Assembly: GCA_963781555.1 (NCBI GenBank)
Contig: CAWAGB010000003.1
Coordinates: 124,001-188,000 of the forward strand
Direction: 5' to 3'
From: JAICQM01 sp963781555
GTDB taxonomy: Bacteria > Chloroflexota > Limnocylindria > QHBO01
DNA: 64,000 nucleotides
Numbering within the stretch: position 1 is the stretch's first letter; the number at the start of each line of letters is the position of its first letter. The translations under genes were made by a program, and so were the position numbers. This document shows positions 1-8,861 of the stretch, piece by piece. A model generated the notes under the pieces. It had not been told where the DNA came from and ran no database searches. It was given only the letters and a program-made list of their open reading frames with translations.

Positions 1-494
1 CGCTCGACGAGCTCGCCGAACGCGGGCTGATCGACGCCACCCGCATCGCGATCACCGGCGGCAGCTACGGCGGGTATATGACGATCCGCGCGATGCTGCG
101 CCATCAGGACCGGTTCCCGACCGGCGTGGCATGGGCCCCGGTCGTCGACTGGCAGGGGTACGACACGGCGTACACCGAGCGGTACCTCGGCCTGCCCTCC
201 GAGCAGGCCGGCGCCTACGAGAGCTCGTCATTGCGACCAGACGCGGGAAGCCTCGCGGGCGCACTCCTCATCCAGCACGGGCTCATCGACGAGAACGTCC
301 ATTTCCATCACACCGCCCGATTGCTTGACGCGTTCATGCGCGCGGGCGTGGCGTGCGACCTCCAGATCTTCCCCGGTGAGCGGCACAGCGGTCGCAACCC
401 TGTCGCCCTGGAGGCGCGAGACCGTCGCGCGATCAGCCACCTGGCGGCAGGCCTCGGACTCATGCTGCCCGAGGACTGGGAGTCCGGGGTGTGA
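1..494 (+). CDS. S9 family (prolyl oligopeptidase-type) serine peptidase, C-terminal part
   Basis: The gene enters from outside the window; the open frame begins at base 3 and gives about 163 residues. It carries the alpha/beta-hydrolase nucleophile elbow GGSYGG near base 60, then an Asp in GLIDENVHF and a His in GERHSG, which is the Ser-Asp-His order and spacing of S9 peptidase catalytic domains. The family cleaves short peptides after proline or acyl-amino acids. The missing N-terminus would be the beta-propeller. It ends cleanly just before the small gene on the opposite strand. The family call is strong, the substrate is unknown. Confidence 0.85.
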   Translation, partial: LDELAERGLIDATRIAITGGSYGGYMTIRAMLRHQDRFPTGVAWAPVVDWQGYDTAYTERYLGLPSEQAGAYESSSLRPDAGSLAGALLIQHGLIDENVHFHHTARLLDAFMRAGVACDLQIFPGERHSGRNPVALEARDRRAISHLAAGLGLMLPEDWESGV

Positions 495-499
495 GGCGG

Positions 500-655
500 T
501 CAGGCCGCCTCGTAGAGCAGGTTGTAGGTGGTGGACGGATCCGGCGCGAAGTGGGTGCGCGTCCCGCAGCCGTCGCAGACGAGCTCATCGCTCGACTCGT
601 CGACCGCGAAGGCGACCTCGTCCTCGCACCAGGCGCAGATAAGAAGGACTGTCAT
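500..655 (-). CDS. Small double-CxxC zinc-ribbon protein
   Basis: A 51-residue protein starting at MTVLLICAWC. Two CxxC pairs (CAWC near residue 8 and CDGC near residue 29) make a plausible single-zinc ribbon; the rest is acidic and ends with Tyr-Asn-Leu-Leu-Tyr. An ATG ten codons upstream is possible, but the ribbon starts right after the chosen one. It lies between a convergent peptidase gene and a divergent transporter gene. No function is recognised; such ribbons are often predicted as nucleic-acid or protein binding, which is only an analogy here. Confidence 0.6.
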   Translation of the reverse strand: MTVLLICAWCEDEVAFAVDESSDELVCDGCGTRTHFAPDPSTTYNLLYEAA

Positions 656-663
656 GCGGCGCA

Positions 664-1983
664 GTGTCGGGGCCGCTCGTGACACCTAGCGTGTCGCGAA
701 GTCCGGAGGCTGCGGCCACGAACACGCGCGGCACGGTTGCCGACTGGCGGGAGTTCGGCCAACGTCGCTACCGCCCGTTCCGGGTGCTGGCCGTCGCGCA
801 GGGCTTCATCGGCTCGCTGTCGGGACCCGCGATCATCATCCCGCTCCTGCTCGGGATGGGCGCGCATCCGGCCCTGGCGACCCTGCTCGCCGTGCTGCCG
901 GTGATCGGCACCACCGGCCAGCGCTTCGTCCCCGCCCTGCTGGACAGGACCGAAGGCAACCTGCGTGGGATCGTCATGGTTGCCACCACGCTCGGCGAGC
1001 CGCGCGGCCTCTACCTCGCCGTGGTGGTCGCGCTGACCGCCGCGGGGGTGCTCCCGACGTGGGCGGCGATCGCCCTCATCGGCGTGCTCATGGGCGTGCT
1101 GGGGGCGATGGGTGCCACCTCGTACGGCCTGCTCCAGGCGTGGTACCAGATCGTGTTGCCCGACGAGCGACGGCGCGTCGTCACGCCACGGCTCGGTGGC
1201 ATCGCGCTCGGCATCGGCTCGGTGGTGCTCCTGCCCTTCGCGCTGGCGATCGACCGGCTGGTGGCGGCGTTCGGTGTCTGGGCGTACGTGGCCCCACTCG
1301 GATTGGCGGGCCTCGGCGGCGTCGTCGCGTCCGTCATGGTCCGCAGCCTGCCCGCTCCGGGCCGCGTTCGCGTCCCACGCGCCGCGGCCGCGTTCGCCGG
1401 CCCCAACGAGGACCGGCTGCGAATGCTGGCTCGCGTGCTCAACCTCGCTGGACTGTCAGCCGGCCTTGCGCCGTTCCTGTCGGTCTACGCCATCAGCGTC
1501 CTCGGCACCGGCCCCGGGTTCGCCATTGCGCTCAGCGCGGTCAGCTCGGCGAGCCTCGTGGCGAGCTCCGTGTGGGTGTCCGGCCACCTGCGCGGTGGGT
1601 CGTCGTCCCGCCTCCTGCGCACCTCGATGCTCCTCCGCGGCGCCGCCCTGTGGAGCGGGGTGCTGGCATTCCCCGCCAACCCCCTGGCGCCGCTGGTGCT
1701 GATCCTGGTCGCCATTCTCATGGCGGCAGGCGACACCGCCGGCCAGCTTTCCGCCAACGAGCGTCTCTTCCGCCTGGCGACCGGCCCCAGCGTCATCGCC
1801 TTCCAGAGCGGCAACGTCGCTCGCAACGTCGCGGCGTACGGTATCGGGCTGGTGGCGGGATCGTTGGTCATGCTGTTCGGCGGCTATCCGTCATTTGCGC
1901 TGCTCTTCGTCGCATCGGGGGCAACGCGCTTCGTGGCGGCCCGGCAGACAGAGGTCACGCCTCGCCAGGCAGTGATGCCTTGA
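664..1983 (+). CDS. MFS-type membrane transporter
   Basis: About 439 residues with a cytoplasmic N-terminus of about 35 residues and roughly 10 to 12 hydrophobic segments (for example IIIPLLLGMG, LYLAVVVALTAAGVL and the C-terminal GYPSFALLFVASGA). The overall pattern is that of a major facilitator permease, split by a loop rich in Arg/Pro around residues 215 to 245. The GTG start at 664 is the first in-frame start; it is weak and GTG codons downstream could also serve. The substrate cannot be read from the sequence. The following ArsR-thioredoxin pair has its own promoter. Confidence 0.7.
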   Translation: MSGPLVTPSVSRSPEAAATNTRGTVADWREFGQRRYRPFRVLAVAQGFIGSLSGPAIIIPLLLGMGAHPALATLLAVLPVIGTTGQRFVPALLDRTEGNLRGIVMVATTLGEPRGLYLAVVVALTAAGVLPTWAAIALIGVLMGVLGAMGATSYGLLQAWYQIVLPDERRRVVTPRLGGIALGIGSVVLLPFALAIDRLVAAFGVWAYVAPLGLAGLGGVVASVMVRSLPAPGRVRVPRAAAAFAGPNEDRLRMLARVLNLAGLSAGLAPFLSVYAISVLGTGPGFAIALSAVSSASLVASSVWVSGHLRGGSSSRLLRTSMLLRGAALWSGVLAFPANPLAPLVLILVAILMAAGDTAGQLSANERLFRLATGPSVIAFQSGNVARNVAAYGIGLVAGSLVMLFGGYPSFALLFVASGATRFVAARQTEVTPRQAVMP

Positions 1984-2002
1984 CGGGACGCCCATCGGTC
2001 TG

Positions 2003-2033
2003 CTTGCGTTATTGCGCAAGTACGTGAGATACT
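2003..2033 (+). promoter_or_regulatory. Candidate promoter with overlapping inverted-repeat operator for the ArsR gene
   Basis: CTTGCG and CGCAAG form a perfect 6-bp inverted repeat separated by 6 bases (2003-2020). A TTGCGT (2004-2009) and GATACT (2028-2033) are 18 bases apart and fit a -35/-10 pair, so the repeat would cover the -35 and spacer. It lies 11 to 41 bases before the ArsR start codon, which is where autoregulatory ArsR-family repressors usually bind. Seen: repeats and spacing. Inferred: operator function. Confidence 0.5.
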
Positions 2034-2043
2034 TCACCCACCG

Positions 2044-2376
2044 ATGGATGTCATGTACTCACTCACCGCCGATGGCCAGCGTGCCAGGTCGGCCGAGATC
2101 GCCCGGGCCCTGGCGGATCCGAAGCGGATCTGTGTCCTGGAGCAGCTCGCCAAGCACGAGCGCAGCGTCAGCGACCTTTCCCGCGATGCGGGATGCCAGG
2201 TGCCCAACATGAGCCAGCACCTTGCCGTGCTGCGTACGGCTGGGCTGGTCATCAGCCGCCGTACCGGGAGCACCGTCCTCTATCGCCTCGCGGACGATCG
2301 CGTTCGCGAGCTCACCGAGCTCCTCGGCACCCTCGCGGGCAGCCGCGGATCATTCACCCTGTCTGGAAAGGACTGA
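2044..2376 (+). CDS. ArsR-family winged-helix transcriptional regulator
   Basis: A 110-residue protein with the compact ArsR layout: helix with ALADPKRICVLEQL, then the recognition helix region VPNMSQHLAVLRTAGLV (about residues 55 to 72) and a beta-wing ending in RRTGSTVLYRLAD. No CxC metal site is seen in the recognition helix; one Cys lies in VLEQL's neighbourhood and another at GCQVP, so a redox or thiol sensor is possible but unproven. It is followed after 7 bases by thioredoxin, suggesting a redox-responsive operon. The ATG at 2053 (MYSL) is an alternative start. Confidence 0.85.
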   Translation: MDVMYSLTADGQRARSAEIARALADPKRICVLEQLAKHERSVSDLSRDAGCQVPNMSQHLAVLRTAGLVISRRTGSTVLYRLADDRVRELTELLGTLAGSRGSFTLSGKD

Positions 2377-2383
2377 TTTACCG

Positions 2384-2725
2384 ATGTCCACTGTTCAAGA
2401 AGTCACCGACGCCACCTGGGAGGCGGATGTCCTGGAGAGCGACAAGCCCGTGGTGGTCGACTTCTGGGCCGCCTGGTGCGGACCGTGTCGCATGGTCGCA
2501 CCCGAGATCGAGAAGCTGGCGGAGAAGTACGCCGGCACGGTCGAGGTGCGCAAGCTCGACGTGGACGCCAATCCGCAGACGGCCATGAAGTACGGGATCA
2601 TGAGCATCCCCACCGTCGCCATGTTCCAGAAGGGGCAGGCACCCCGCGCCGCGGTGGGCTTCCGGCCGCTCGAGGCGCTGGAGGCGGCGTTCAACCTGGA
2701 GGCGGCAACGGCCCAGCAGGGCTGA
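2384..2725 (+). CDS. trxA: Thioredoxin
   Basis: A 113-residue cytosolic thioredoxin with the canonical active site WCGPC in DFWAAWCGPC near residue 32, the buried Asp in VVDFW, and the cis-proline loop SIPTVAMF. It reduces protein disulfides and is recharged by thioredoxin reductase. The ATG at 2384 follows the ArsR gene by 7 bases, so the two are probably co-transcribed and the regulator probably controls thioredoxin level. The length is typical. It is followed by a hairpin terminator. Confidence 0.95.
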   Translation: MSTVQEVTDATWEADVLESDKPVVVDFWAAWCGPCRMVAPEIEKLAEKYAGTVEVRKLDVDANPQTAMKYGIMSIPTVAMFQKGQAPRAAVGFRPLEALEAAFNLEAATAQQG

Positions 2726-2739
2726 CGGCGTCCACCACC

Positions 2740-2771
2740 GAGACCGCTCCCTGAATTCGGGGAGCGGTCTC
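2740..2771 (+). terminator. Hairpin terminator after trxA
   Basis: A 14-base perfect stem (GAGACCGCTCCCTG-type left arm, mirrored right arm) around a 4-base loop, 14 bases after the trxA stop. There is no long T-run after it, as is common in very GC-rich genomes. Confidence 0.7.
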
Positions 2772-2814
2772 GCTGTCTGTCCGGGTGTCATGCCGTGCGG
2801 CATACTGCGCGCTC

Positions 2815-4878
2815 ATGCGCCGTCCGCACCGCCTGAGCACCGGGCCGCTCGTCGGGGGAATCCTGATCGCCGGGCTGCTCGGCTCGATCGCCGTTCCCCA
2901 GCCGTCGCGTGCCGCCGAGGACGGGCTGCGCATCGTCACCGACGCGACGTACGACGTGCGCCCGGCGGACGGAGTCGTGAAGGTCACGATCCAGGCGACC
3001 GCCACCAACACCACCCCGGACGACGCCTCCGGACGCACCTATTTCACCGGGCTGACGTTCGCCTTGCAGCCGGGCGCGACCAACGTCCGCGCGGTGTCCG
3101 GCGACGTGACACTGCCGCTCGTGGTGCGGGAACGCACAGCCGAGTTCACCTCCATCGACCTGACCTACCACAAATCGGTCTTCTACCAGCAGGTCTACCA
3201 CTACACGGTCTTCTACGACCTGCCCGACGCCGGCGACGCGCCGGACCGCGACGTCCGCGTCACGCCGAGCGTGGTCGCCTTCCCGGTGTGGGCGTTCGGC
3301 AGCTCCGGGGTCAGCGGCAGCAGCGTCAGCGTGCGTCTCCCCACCGGCTACAACGTCACGGTAGAGGCGGGGCCACTGAACGAGACCACGACGGACGCTG
3401 GAACGGCCCTATCGGCCATTGATCTGGCAGATCCATTCGCGTTCTTCGCGTACGTCTCGGCCGACCGACCGGGCGCGTTCGTCGAGACGCAGGCCAGCGT
3501 CGACATCGGTGGAGGAACGGCGCCGGTGGTGGTCCGTGCCTGGGAGGACGACGCTGGGTGGGGTGCCAGGACGACCGACCTGATGACGCGCGGCATCCCG
3601 GCCCTGATCGACCTTATTGGGCTTCCCTACCCGGTCAACGGACGGCTGCGGGTCGAGGAGGCTGCGACCTCGCGGCTCGGCGAGTACGCGGGCACCTACA
3701 ACGACGTCACCGAGCTGATCACCGTCCGCTATGACGCCGACGCCATCGTGAGCCTGCACGAGGCAGCGCACATCTGGTTCAACGAGAATCTGTTTCGCGG
3801 CCGCTGGATCGGCGAGGCGTGGGCCGAGTGGTACGCCGTCCAGGCCGCCGACGCCATCGGCGAGACGGGCGACGTCTACGTGCTGACCGATGCGGAGCGC
3901 GAGCACCGCATCCCCCTCAACGACTGGGGAGCGTTCGGGGTAGAGGACCTGTCCGTCGAGGATTACGCCTATGCGGCCACCTACGCGGTGGCCAGCCTGA
4001 TCGCCGACCAGACCGATGTCGACGGCCTCCGCCGCGTCTGGCGCGCGGCGGAGGGCAACGAGATGAGCTACCAGGCGCCCGGAACGGGCGGCGCACGCCC
4101 GGAGACCGGCATCGATGCCTCGCAGCCGGACTGGCAGCGCCTGCTCGACCTGCTTGACGAGCGCACCGACGGCACATATGACGACATCTGGCGCGAGTGG
4201 ATCATCAACGAGGGGGAGGCGCCGCTGCTGGACCGACGCGCCGCCGCGCGCGCCGCGTATACCGCGGCGATCAGTCGCGCGGGTGACTGGGAGCTGCCGC
4301 ACGACCTGCGCTTCGCGCTTGGCGCATGGCGCTTCGACGAGGTGGACGCCGACCTCGTCACCGCCGGCGAGGTGCTGGACCAGCGCGCGGAGATCGCGGA
4401 GCGTGCCGCCGCCCTGCAGCTCGAGCCGTCCGACGCTCTCGAGACCGCCTTCGAGGGCAGCGCCGGACTGGATGCCGCGCAAGCGGCGGGCACCGCCGAG
4501 CTGGGCACGTTGGACGCCGTGGAGCGGACACAGGCGCAGCTGGCCGACGCCCCGAGCGCACTCGAGGCGGTCGGCCTCGTCGGCAGCGATCCCGCGGCGC
4601 GCGTGGCGGACGCCCGGACAGCCTACGAAGCCGGCGACCTCGACCTGGCCGACACCGCGCTCGCGGACGCACAGCGTCAACGGGGCGACGCCGACGCGGC
4701 CGGCCGGATGCGAGTGGGGATCGCCGGCGGAGCGGCGCTCGGCATCGACCTCCTCGCCATGGCGGCGATGGCTGTCCGGCGGCGCTCGCGACGCCGGACA
4801 CGTGCCCGCGCCCGGGCAGCGGCGCATGCTGCGCCGCCACTGCCACCGACCGAGTGGCCACCGGAGGCGCGCCCATGA
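2815..4878 (+). CDS. Secreted, membrane-anchored M1-like metallopeptidase homologue
   Basis: About 687 residues. A signal peptide (MRRPH start, hydrophobic core GGILIAGLLGSIA, cleavage after SRA) leads a beta-rich region of about 280 residues. A zinc signature HEAAH lies at residues 315-319, followed exactly 18 residues later by Glu338 in AWAEW: HExxH-x18-E, the gluzincin M1 pattern. The usual GAMEN substrate motif is not seen. The C-terminal third is an Ala/Glu-rich helical region, then one transmembrane helix near residue 645 and an Arg-rich tail, so the protease domain would sit outside the cell. The start at 2785 is possible but the signal peptide favours 2815. The stop overlaps the next gene's ATG. 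A real peptidase activity is inferred, not shown. Confidence 0.7.
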   Translation: MRRPHRLSTGPLVGGILIAGLLGSIAVPQPSRAAEDGLRIVTDATYDVRPADGVVKVTIQATATNTTPDDASGRTYFTGLTFALQPGATNVRAVSGDVTLPLVVRERTAEFTSIDLTYHKSVFYQQVYHYTVFYDLPDAGDAPDRDVRVTPSVVAFPVWAFGSSGVSGSSVSVRLPTGYNVTVEAGPLNETTTDAGTALSAIDLADPFAFFAYVSADRPGAFVETQASVDIGGGTAPVVVRAWEDDAGWGARTTDLMTRGIPALIDLIGLPYPVNGRLRVEEAATSRLGEYAGTYNDVTELITVRYDADAIVSLHEAAHIWFNENLFRGRWIGEAWAEWYAVQAADAIGETGDVYVLTDAEREHRIPLNDWGAFGVEDLSVEDYAYAATYAVASLIADQTDVDGLRRVWRAAEGNEMSYQAPGTGGARPETGIDASQPDWQRLLDLLDERTDGTYDDIWREWIINEGEAPLLDRRAAARAAYTAAISRAGDWELPHDLRFALGAWRFDEVDADLVTAGEVLDQRAEIAERAAALQLEPSDALETAFEGSAGLDAAQAAGTAELGTLDAVERTQAQLADAPSALEAVGLVGSDPAARVADARTAYEAGDLDLADTALADAQRQRGDADAAGRMRVGIAGGAALGIDLLAMAAMAVRRRSRRRTRARARAAAHAAPPLPPTEWPPEARP

Positions 4879-6188
4879 GCGGCGTTGCGCGGTCGCTCCG
4901 CGCGGTGCTCATCGGCACGTTCACGCTCCGCTTCAGCACTGGCCTGACCGGCGGCCTGCTGGTCTACTACCTCGCCGACCTGCCGAGCCATGGCGGCGAG
5001 GAGGTGAGCGGCTTCATGCTCGGCCTGCTCGGCGCCTCCTACTACGTGGCTGAGCTTGTGCTCTCCCCGTGGTTCGGAGTCCTCTCCGACCGGCTCGGCG
5101 CGCACCGGGTCATGCAGTGGGGTCCCGTCTTCGGGGCGGTGGCGGTAGTGATGACCGCCTATACCACCGACTTCCTCCTGCTCGGTTCGACGAGGCTGCT
5201 CGAGGGCGCGGCGGCGGGTGCGAGCATTCCCTCCATCCTGGGCTATATCGCCCTGGCAACGAGCCGCGACGAACAGTTGCGGGGCAGGACCGTCGCCCGC
5301 TTCGAGGCCGCAACGCTGGCCGGCATCGGGGTTGGCATCGTGGCTGCGGGTCCGCTGTACGAGGTCCTCGGCCGCGGCGCGTTCCTGCTCAACGCCGGCA
5401 TCTACGCGGTGAGCTATGTCATCTACCGCTGGGGGGTGGGCGAGCTGGGCGCCGCCGAGGGCGAGGACGAGGCGCTGGCATCGGTCCGCGACGAGCGGTT
5501 CGACGTGGCGCGCTACCGCCGCGTGCTGTCGAACCCCGGCGTGTGGCTGCTCGCGCCCACCTGGGTGGCGCTCAACGCGGTGCTCGGGTCGTGGACGACC
5601 CAGTCGGTCTTCCAGCTGGTCCGCGAGCCGTCCGGTGCCTTCGGTGGCCAGCTGCTGATGGGCGGGTTCGCGCCGATCCAGGTGAGCGCCGGTCTCGCGC
5701 TGGCGATGGTCGTCTTCTTCATCGGCCTGTTCTACTGGGGCAACCGCTTCAAACGCTACCGCCGCACCACGATCATCGGCATCGGCATTGCCGGGGGCCT
5801 GCTGATGATGGGCGCTGTCTTCGCCATCAACCATTCGCAGGGCGCGGGGCTGATCCTGCAGGCGCCGATGGTGCTGCTCCTCCTCGCCGGCCTGTTCGTG
5901 CTGGCCGGCGCGACGCCCGCCGCGCTGGGGCTGCTCGCCGACATCAGCGAGTCGCACCCGACCGATCGCGGGGCGATCATGGGCCTCTACTCCGTATTCC
6001 TGGCGGTCGGCCAGATCGTGGGCGCACTCGTCTCCGGCTGGGCCGCGGACTGGCTGGGGATCGACGGCCTGCTGGCCGCGTCACTGCTGCTGCTGGTGGT
6101 CGCCATCTTGCCGCTCCGCCAGCTCCGTGCATCGGAGCATCTCGTGGGACGCGGTGGGATCGAGGTGGCGGACCCGGTCGCCGGCTGA
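4875..6188 (+). CDS. MFS transporter
   Basis: A 437-residue major facilitator with about 12 hydrophobic helices. The loop SPWFGVLSDRLGAHRV near residue 60 matches the family's conserved loop 2-3 motif (G-x-x-x-D-R-x-G). ATGA overlap with the preceding metalloprotease-like gene implies translational coupling. A second signature-like loop (ADISESHPTDRG) precedes helix 11. The substrate is unknown; drug or sugar export is common for this architecture. Confidence 0.85.
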   Translation: MSGVARSLRAVLIGTFTLRFSTGLTGGLLVYYLADLPSHGGEEVSGFMLGLLGASYYVAELVLSPWFGVLSDRLGAHRVMQWGPVFGAVAVVMTAYTTDFLLLGSTRLLEGAAAGASIPSILGYIALATSRDEQLRGRTVARFEAATLAGIGVGIVAAGPLYEVLGRGAFLLNAGIYAVSYVIYRWGVGELGAAEGEDEALASVRDERFDVARYRRVLSNPGVWLLAPTWVALNAVLGSWTTQSVFQLVREPSGAFGGQLLMGGFAPIQVSAGLALAMVVFFIGLFYWGNRFKRYRRTTIIGIGIAGGLLMMGAVFAINHSQGAGLILQAPMVLLLLAGLFVLAGATPAALGLLADISESHPTDRGAIMGLYSVFLAVGQIVGALVSGWAADWLGIDGLLAASLLLLVVAILPLRQLRASEHLVGRGGIEVADPVAG

Positions 6189-6212
6189 CGTACCCGCTAT
6201 CCTTTGCCGCCC

Positions 6213-7910
6213 ATGCGTCTCTCCCAGCTCTTCTTCACCAGCCTGCGCGACGACCCGGTCGAGGCCGAGATGGCCTCCCATCGGCTCCTCCTGCGCGCCG
6301 GCTATGTCCGACAGCTGGGCGCCGGCATCTACTCGCTCCTGCCGCTCGGATTCCGCGTCCACCAGCGCATCGAGCAGATCATCCGAGAGGAGATCGACGC
6401 CATCGGCGGGCAGGAGATGGAGATGCCGGTCGTGCATCCCGCCGAGCTGTGGCGCGAGTCGGGACGCTACGCCAAGATCGGTCCGGAGATGGTCCGCTTC
6501 AAGGACCGTGGCGGGCGGGACATGGTGCTCGCCATGACCCACGAAGAGGTGGTCGCCGACCTGACCCGCGACCTCATCAACAGTTATCGCCAGCTGCCGG
6601 CCATCGTGTATCACTTCCAGACGAAGTTCCGCGACGAGCCGCGTGCCCGCGGCGGGCTCATCCGCGTCCGGGAGTTCGTCATGAAGGACAGCTACTCGAT
6701 CGACGCCGACCAGGCCGGGCTCGACCGCTCCTACGAGCTCCACCACGGAGCGTACGAGCGGATCTTCGCGCGCCTGGGCCTGAATGCGATCCCGGTCGGC
6801 GCCGACGTGGGGATCATGGGCGGCAGCCTGGCCCACGAGTTCATGGTCATCAACGAGCACGGCGAGGACACCCTCGTGCTGTGCGATGCCTGCGGCTATG
6901 CAGCCAACCAGCAGATCGCGCGGACCGCCGTCACCGAGCCGGAGGCGGAGGAGCCGCTTCCCATGGAGCCGGTCGAGACGCCCGGAACCGACACCATCGC
7001 ATCGCTCGCCGAGCTGCTGGGCGTCGGGCGGGAGCGGACTGCCAAGGCCGCCTTCTTCGTCGCCGGCGACGGGCGCCTGGTCACGGCCATCGTGCGCGGG
7101 GACTATGACGTCAACGAGACGAAGCTGGTCAACGCGGTGAAGGCCACCGGCGGCATGCGTCCCGCCACCGCGGAGGAGATCCGCGCCGCCGGCATGGAGC
7201 CCGGCTACGGCTCACCGATCGGCGCCCACGACACGGTCGTCGTGGTCGACGAGCTGGCGGCCCGCAGCCCCAACCTGGTGGCAGGCGCGAACCTGCCGAA
7301 CGTGCACCTGCGCAACGTCAACGTCGGCCGCGACTTCACCCCCGACGTGGAGGCCGATATCAGCAACGCCCGCGCCGGCGATGCCTGCCCCAACTGCGGC
7401 GAGGCGGTCCGGCTGGCCAACGGTATCGAGGTCGGCAACATCTTCAAGCTGGGCGACGACTTCACCCGCGGGCTCAACGCGACCTACCTCGCCGAGGACG
7501 GCAGCCGTCGCAACCCGATCATGGGCAGCTACGGCATCGGACTGGGCCGTGCGCTGGCATGCATCGTCGAGGAGCACCACGACGATAAGGGGATCGCCTG
7601 GCCCATCGAGGTGGCGCCGTACCGCGCGCACCTGGTGGCCATCGGTGCGCACCGGGACGAGGCGGTGCGCGATGCCGCCGAGGGGCTCTACCGGCGCCTG
7701 ACCGATGCCGGCGTGGACGTGCTGTACGACGATCGCGACGAGTCGCCGGGCGTCAAGTTCACCGATGCCGAGCTGCTCGGGATGCCGACCATCGTCACCA
7801 TCAGCCCGCGCTCGCTCACCGGTGGCGGGGCCGAGGTGACCGATCGGGCGACGGGCGAACGGAATGTTCGCCCCATCGCCGAGGTGGAGGCGCTCCTGGC
7901 CGCTTCCTAG
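6213..7910 (+). CDS. proS: Prolyl-tRNA synthetase (bacterial type with editing insert)
   Basis: A 565-residue class II synthetase starting MRLSQLFFTSLRDDP, the usual bacterial ProRS N-terminus. Motif 2 (around FQTKFRDEPRARGGLIRVRE) and motif 3 (GSYGIGLGRALAC) are present. Between them a roughly 180-residue insertion (residues about 235 to 410) corresponds to the INS domain that hydrolyses Ala-tRNAPro, and the C-terminal anticodon-binding domain follows. Length is typical. Its TAG stop overlaps by 3 to 4 bases the stop of the convergent cupredoxin gene. Confidence 0.96.
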   Translation: MRLSQLFFTSLRDDPVEAEMASHRLLLRAGYVRQLGAGIYSLLPLGFRVHQRIEQIIREEIDAIGGQEMEMPVVHPAELWRESGRYAKIGPEMVRFKDRGGRDMVLAMTHEEVVADLTRDLINSYRQLPAIVYHFQTKFRDEPRARGGLIRVREFVMKDSYSIDADQAGLDRSYELHHGAYERIFARLGLNAIPVGADVGIMGGSLAHEFMVINEHGEDTLVLCDACGYAANQQIARTAVTEPEAEEPLPMEPVETPGTDTIASLAELLGVGRERTAKAAFFVAGDGRLVTAIVRGDYDVNETKLVNAVKATGGMRPATAEEIRAAGMEPGYGSPIGAHDTVVVVDELAARSPNLVAGANLPNVHLRNVNVGRDFTPDVEADISNARAGDACPNCGEAVRLANGIEVGNIFKLGDDFTRGLNATYLAEDGSRRNPIMGSYGIGLGRALACIVEEHHDDKGIAWPIEVAPYRAHLVAIGAHRDEAVRDAAEGLYRRLTDAGVDVLYDDRDESPGVKFTDAELLGMPTIVTISPRSLTGGGAEVTDRATGERNVRPIAEVEALLAAS

Positions 7911-8371
7911 CTGACGGTGAAGTGGATGTGCATCCCCGAGTCGTAGTGGCCGGTGACGTTGCAGATGGCAACGTAATCGCCCGGTTCGAGGGTCGCGGTG
8001 AACGATTTGGTCCCGCCCACCTCGACGTCCTCGACCTCGCCCATCGAGACCAGCTCGCCGGCGTTCTCGTCCACTGCTGCCTCGGCGCTCGCCTCGGGGA
8101 GGGCGTCCTCGTCGAGCTCGGTCTTGAAGACCACGAACTCGTGAACGATCGTGCCGTCGTTGGTGACGTCGAAGGTCACGTCGCCGGCGGGGACGTTTGT
8201 GCTGCTCAGCTCCACTTTGAACTCGGTGAGCGTCACATCGATCGTCGTGCCGGAAGCTGACCCGCTGGGCGTCGAGGTAGTGGTGCCGGTGCCGGAGCAC
8301 GCTGCGAGTGCGGCCGCAAGCGCCGCCACCCCCAGCATCCGAACGGCCGACACGTGAAACGGAACGCGCAT
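7907..8371 (-). CDS. Cupredoxin-like lipoprotein
   Basis: A 154-residue protein from the ATG at 8371. It has a lipoprotein signal (VAALAAALAACSG, lipidated Cys near residue 21), then a Ser/Thr/Gly linker and a beta-sandwich. Type-1 copper ligands are visible: His in IVHEFVV and the cluster C-x4-H-x4-M in ICNVTGHYDSGMH. It would be a surface electron carrier or copper-binding protein. It ends convergent with proS, sharing the bases CTAG. An acidic insertion (EDALPEASAEAAVDE) sits between strands. Function is inferred from ligands; no partner oxidase lies nearby. Confidence 0.8.
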   Translation of the reverse strand: MRVPFHVSAVRMLGVAALAAALAACSGTGTTTSTPSGSASGTTIDVTLTEFKVELSSTNVPAGDVTFDVTNDGTIVHEFVVFKTELDEDALPEASAEAAVDENAGELVSMGEVEDVEVGGTKSFTATLEPGDYVAICNVTGHYDSGMHIHFTVS

Positions 8372-8468
8372 GGTCTCCTCCTGCGATTCACCGTCGGCGC
8401 GCAGCCGCGTCTGGCCGACTCCGTCCAGTATGAACCTCCCGTCGGTGGCGATGCCTATAGTTGGCGCC

Positions 8469-8852
8469 GTGCCACGCGACCCCAACATTCCCGACTGGTT
8501 CGACGTCTACACCCTCGTCCTGCTGCGGCGCCGGGCTGACGCCCCCGCCATGGCCGACGAGGAGCTCGACGCCCTCCAGGCGCGCCACCTTGCCTACCGG
8601 GCTGGTCTCGCGCGCCAGGGAATCCTCGTGGTCAACGGCCCGCTGGCCGAGCAGACGGACCCATCGCTGCGCGGCCTCTCCATCTTCGCCACGCACCCCG
8701 AGGAAGCGGCGCGGCTCTCGGACGGCGACCCGTCGGTGATCGCCGGGCGCCTCGCGTACGAGGTCATGGAGTGGTGGGTGCGCTCCGGGAGCATTGCCTT
8801 TCCGGAGGCCGCCGGGCCGGTGGGCGACCGCCGCGCCATGCCGGACGACTGA
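8469..8852 (+). CDS. YCII-related (YciI-like) domain protein
   Basis: About 127 residues with VYTLVLLRR at the start, a helix EELDALQARHLAYRAGLARQG, then ILVVNGPLAEQ and LRGLSIF, the ferredoxin-like fold pattern of YCII domain proteins. The GTG at 8469 (VPRDPNIPDWF) is chosen because the conserved region begins there; the ATG at 8451 is an alternative. The biochemical role of most YCII proteins is unknown; some act as dehydrochlorinase-like enzymes. It lies divergent from the cupredoxin gene with a gap of 97 bases. Confidence 0.65.
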   Translation: MPRDPNIPDWFDVYTLVLLRRRADAPAMADEELDALQARHLAYRAGLARQGILVVNGPLAEQTDPSLRGLSIFATHPEEAARLSDGDPSVIAGRLAYEVMEWWVRSGSIAFPEAAGPVGDRRAMPDD

Positions 8853-8861
8853 CGGCGCGAG

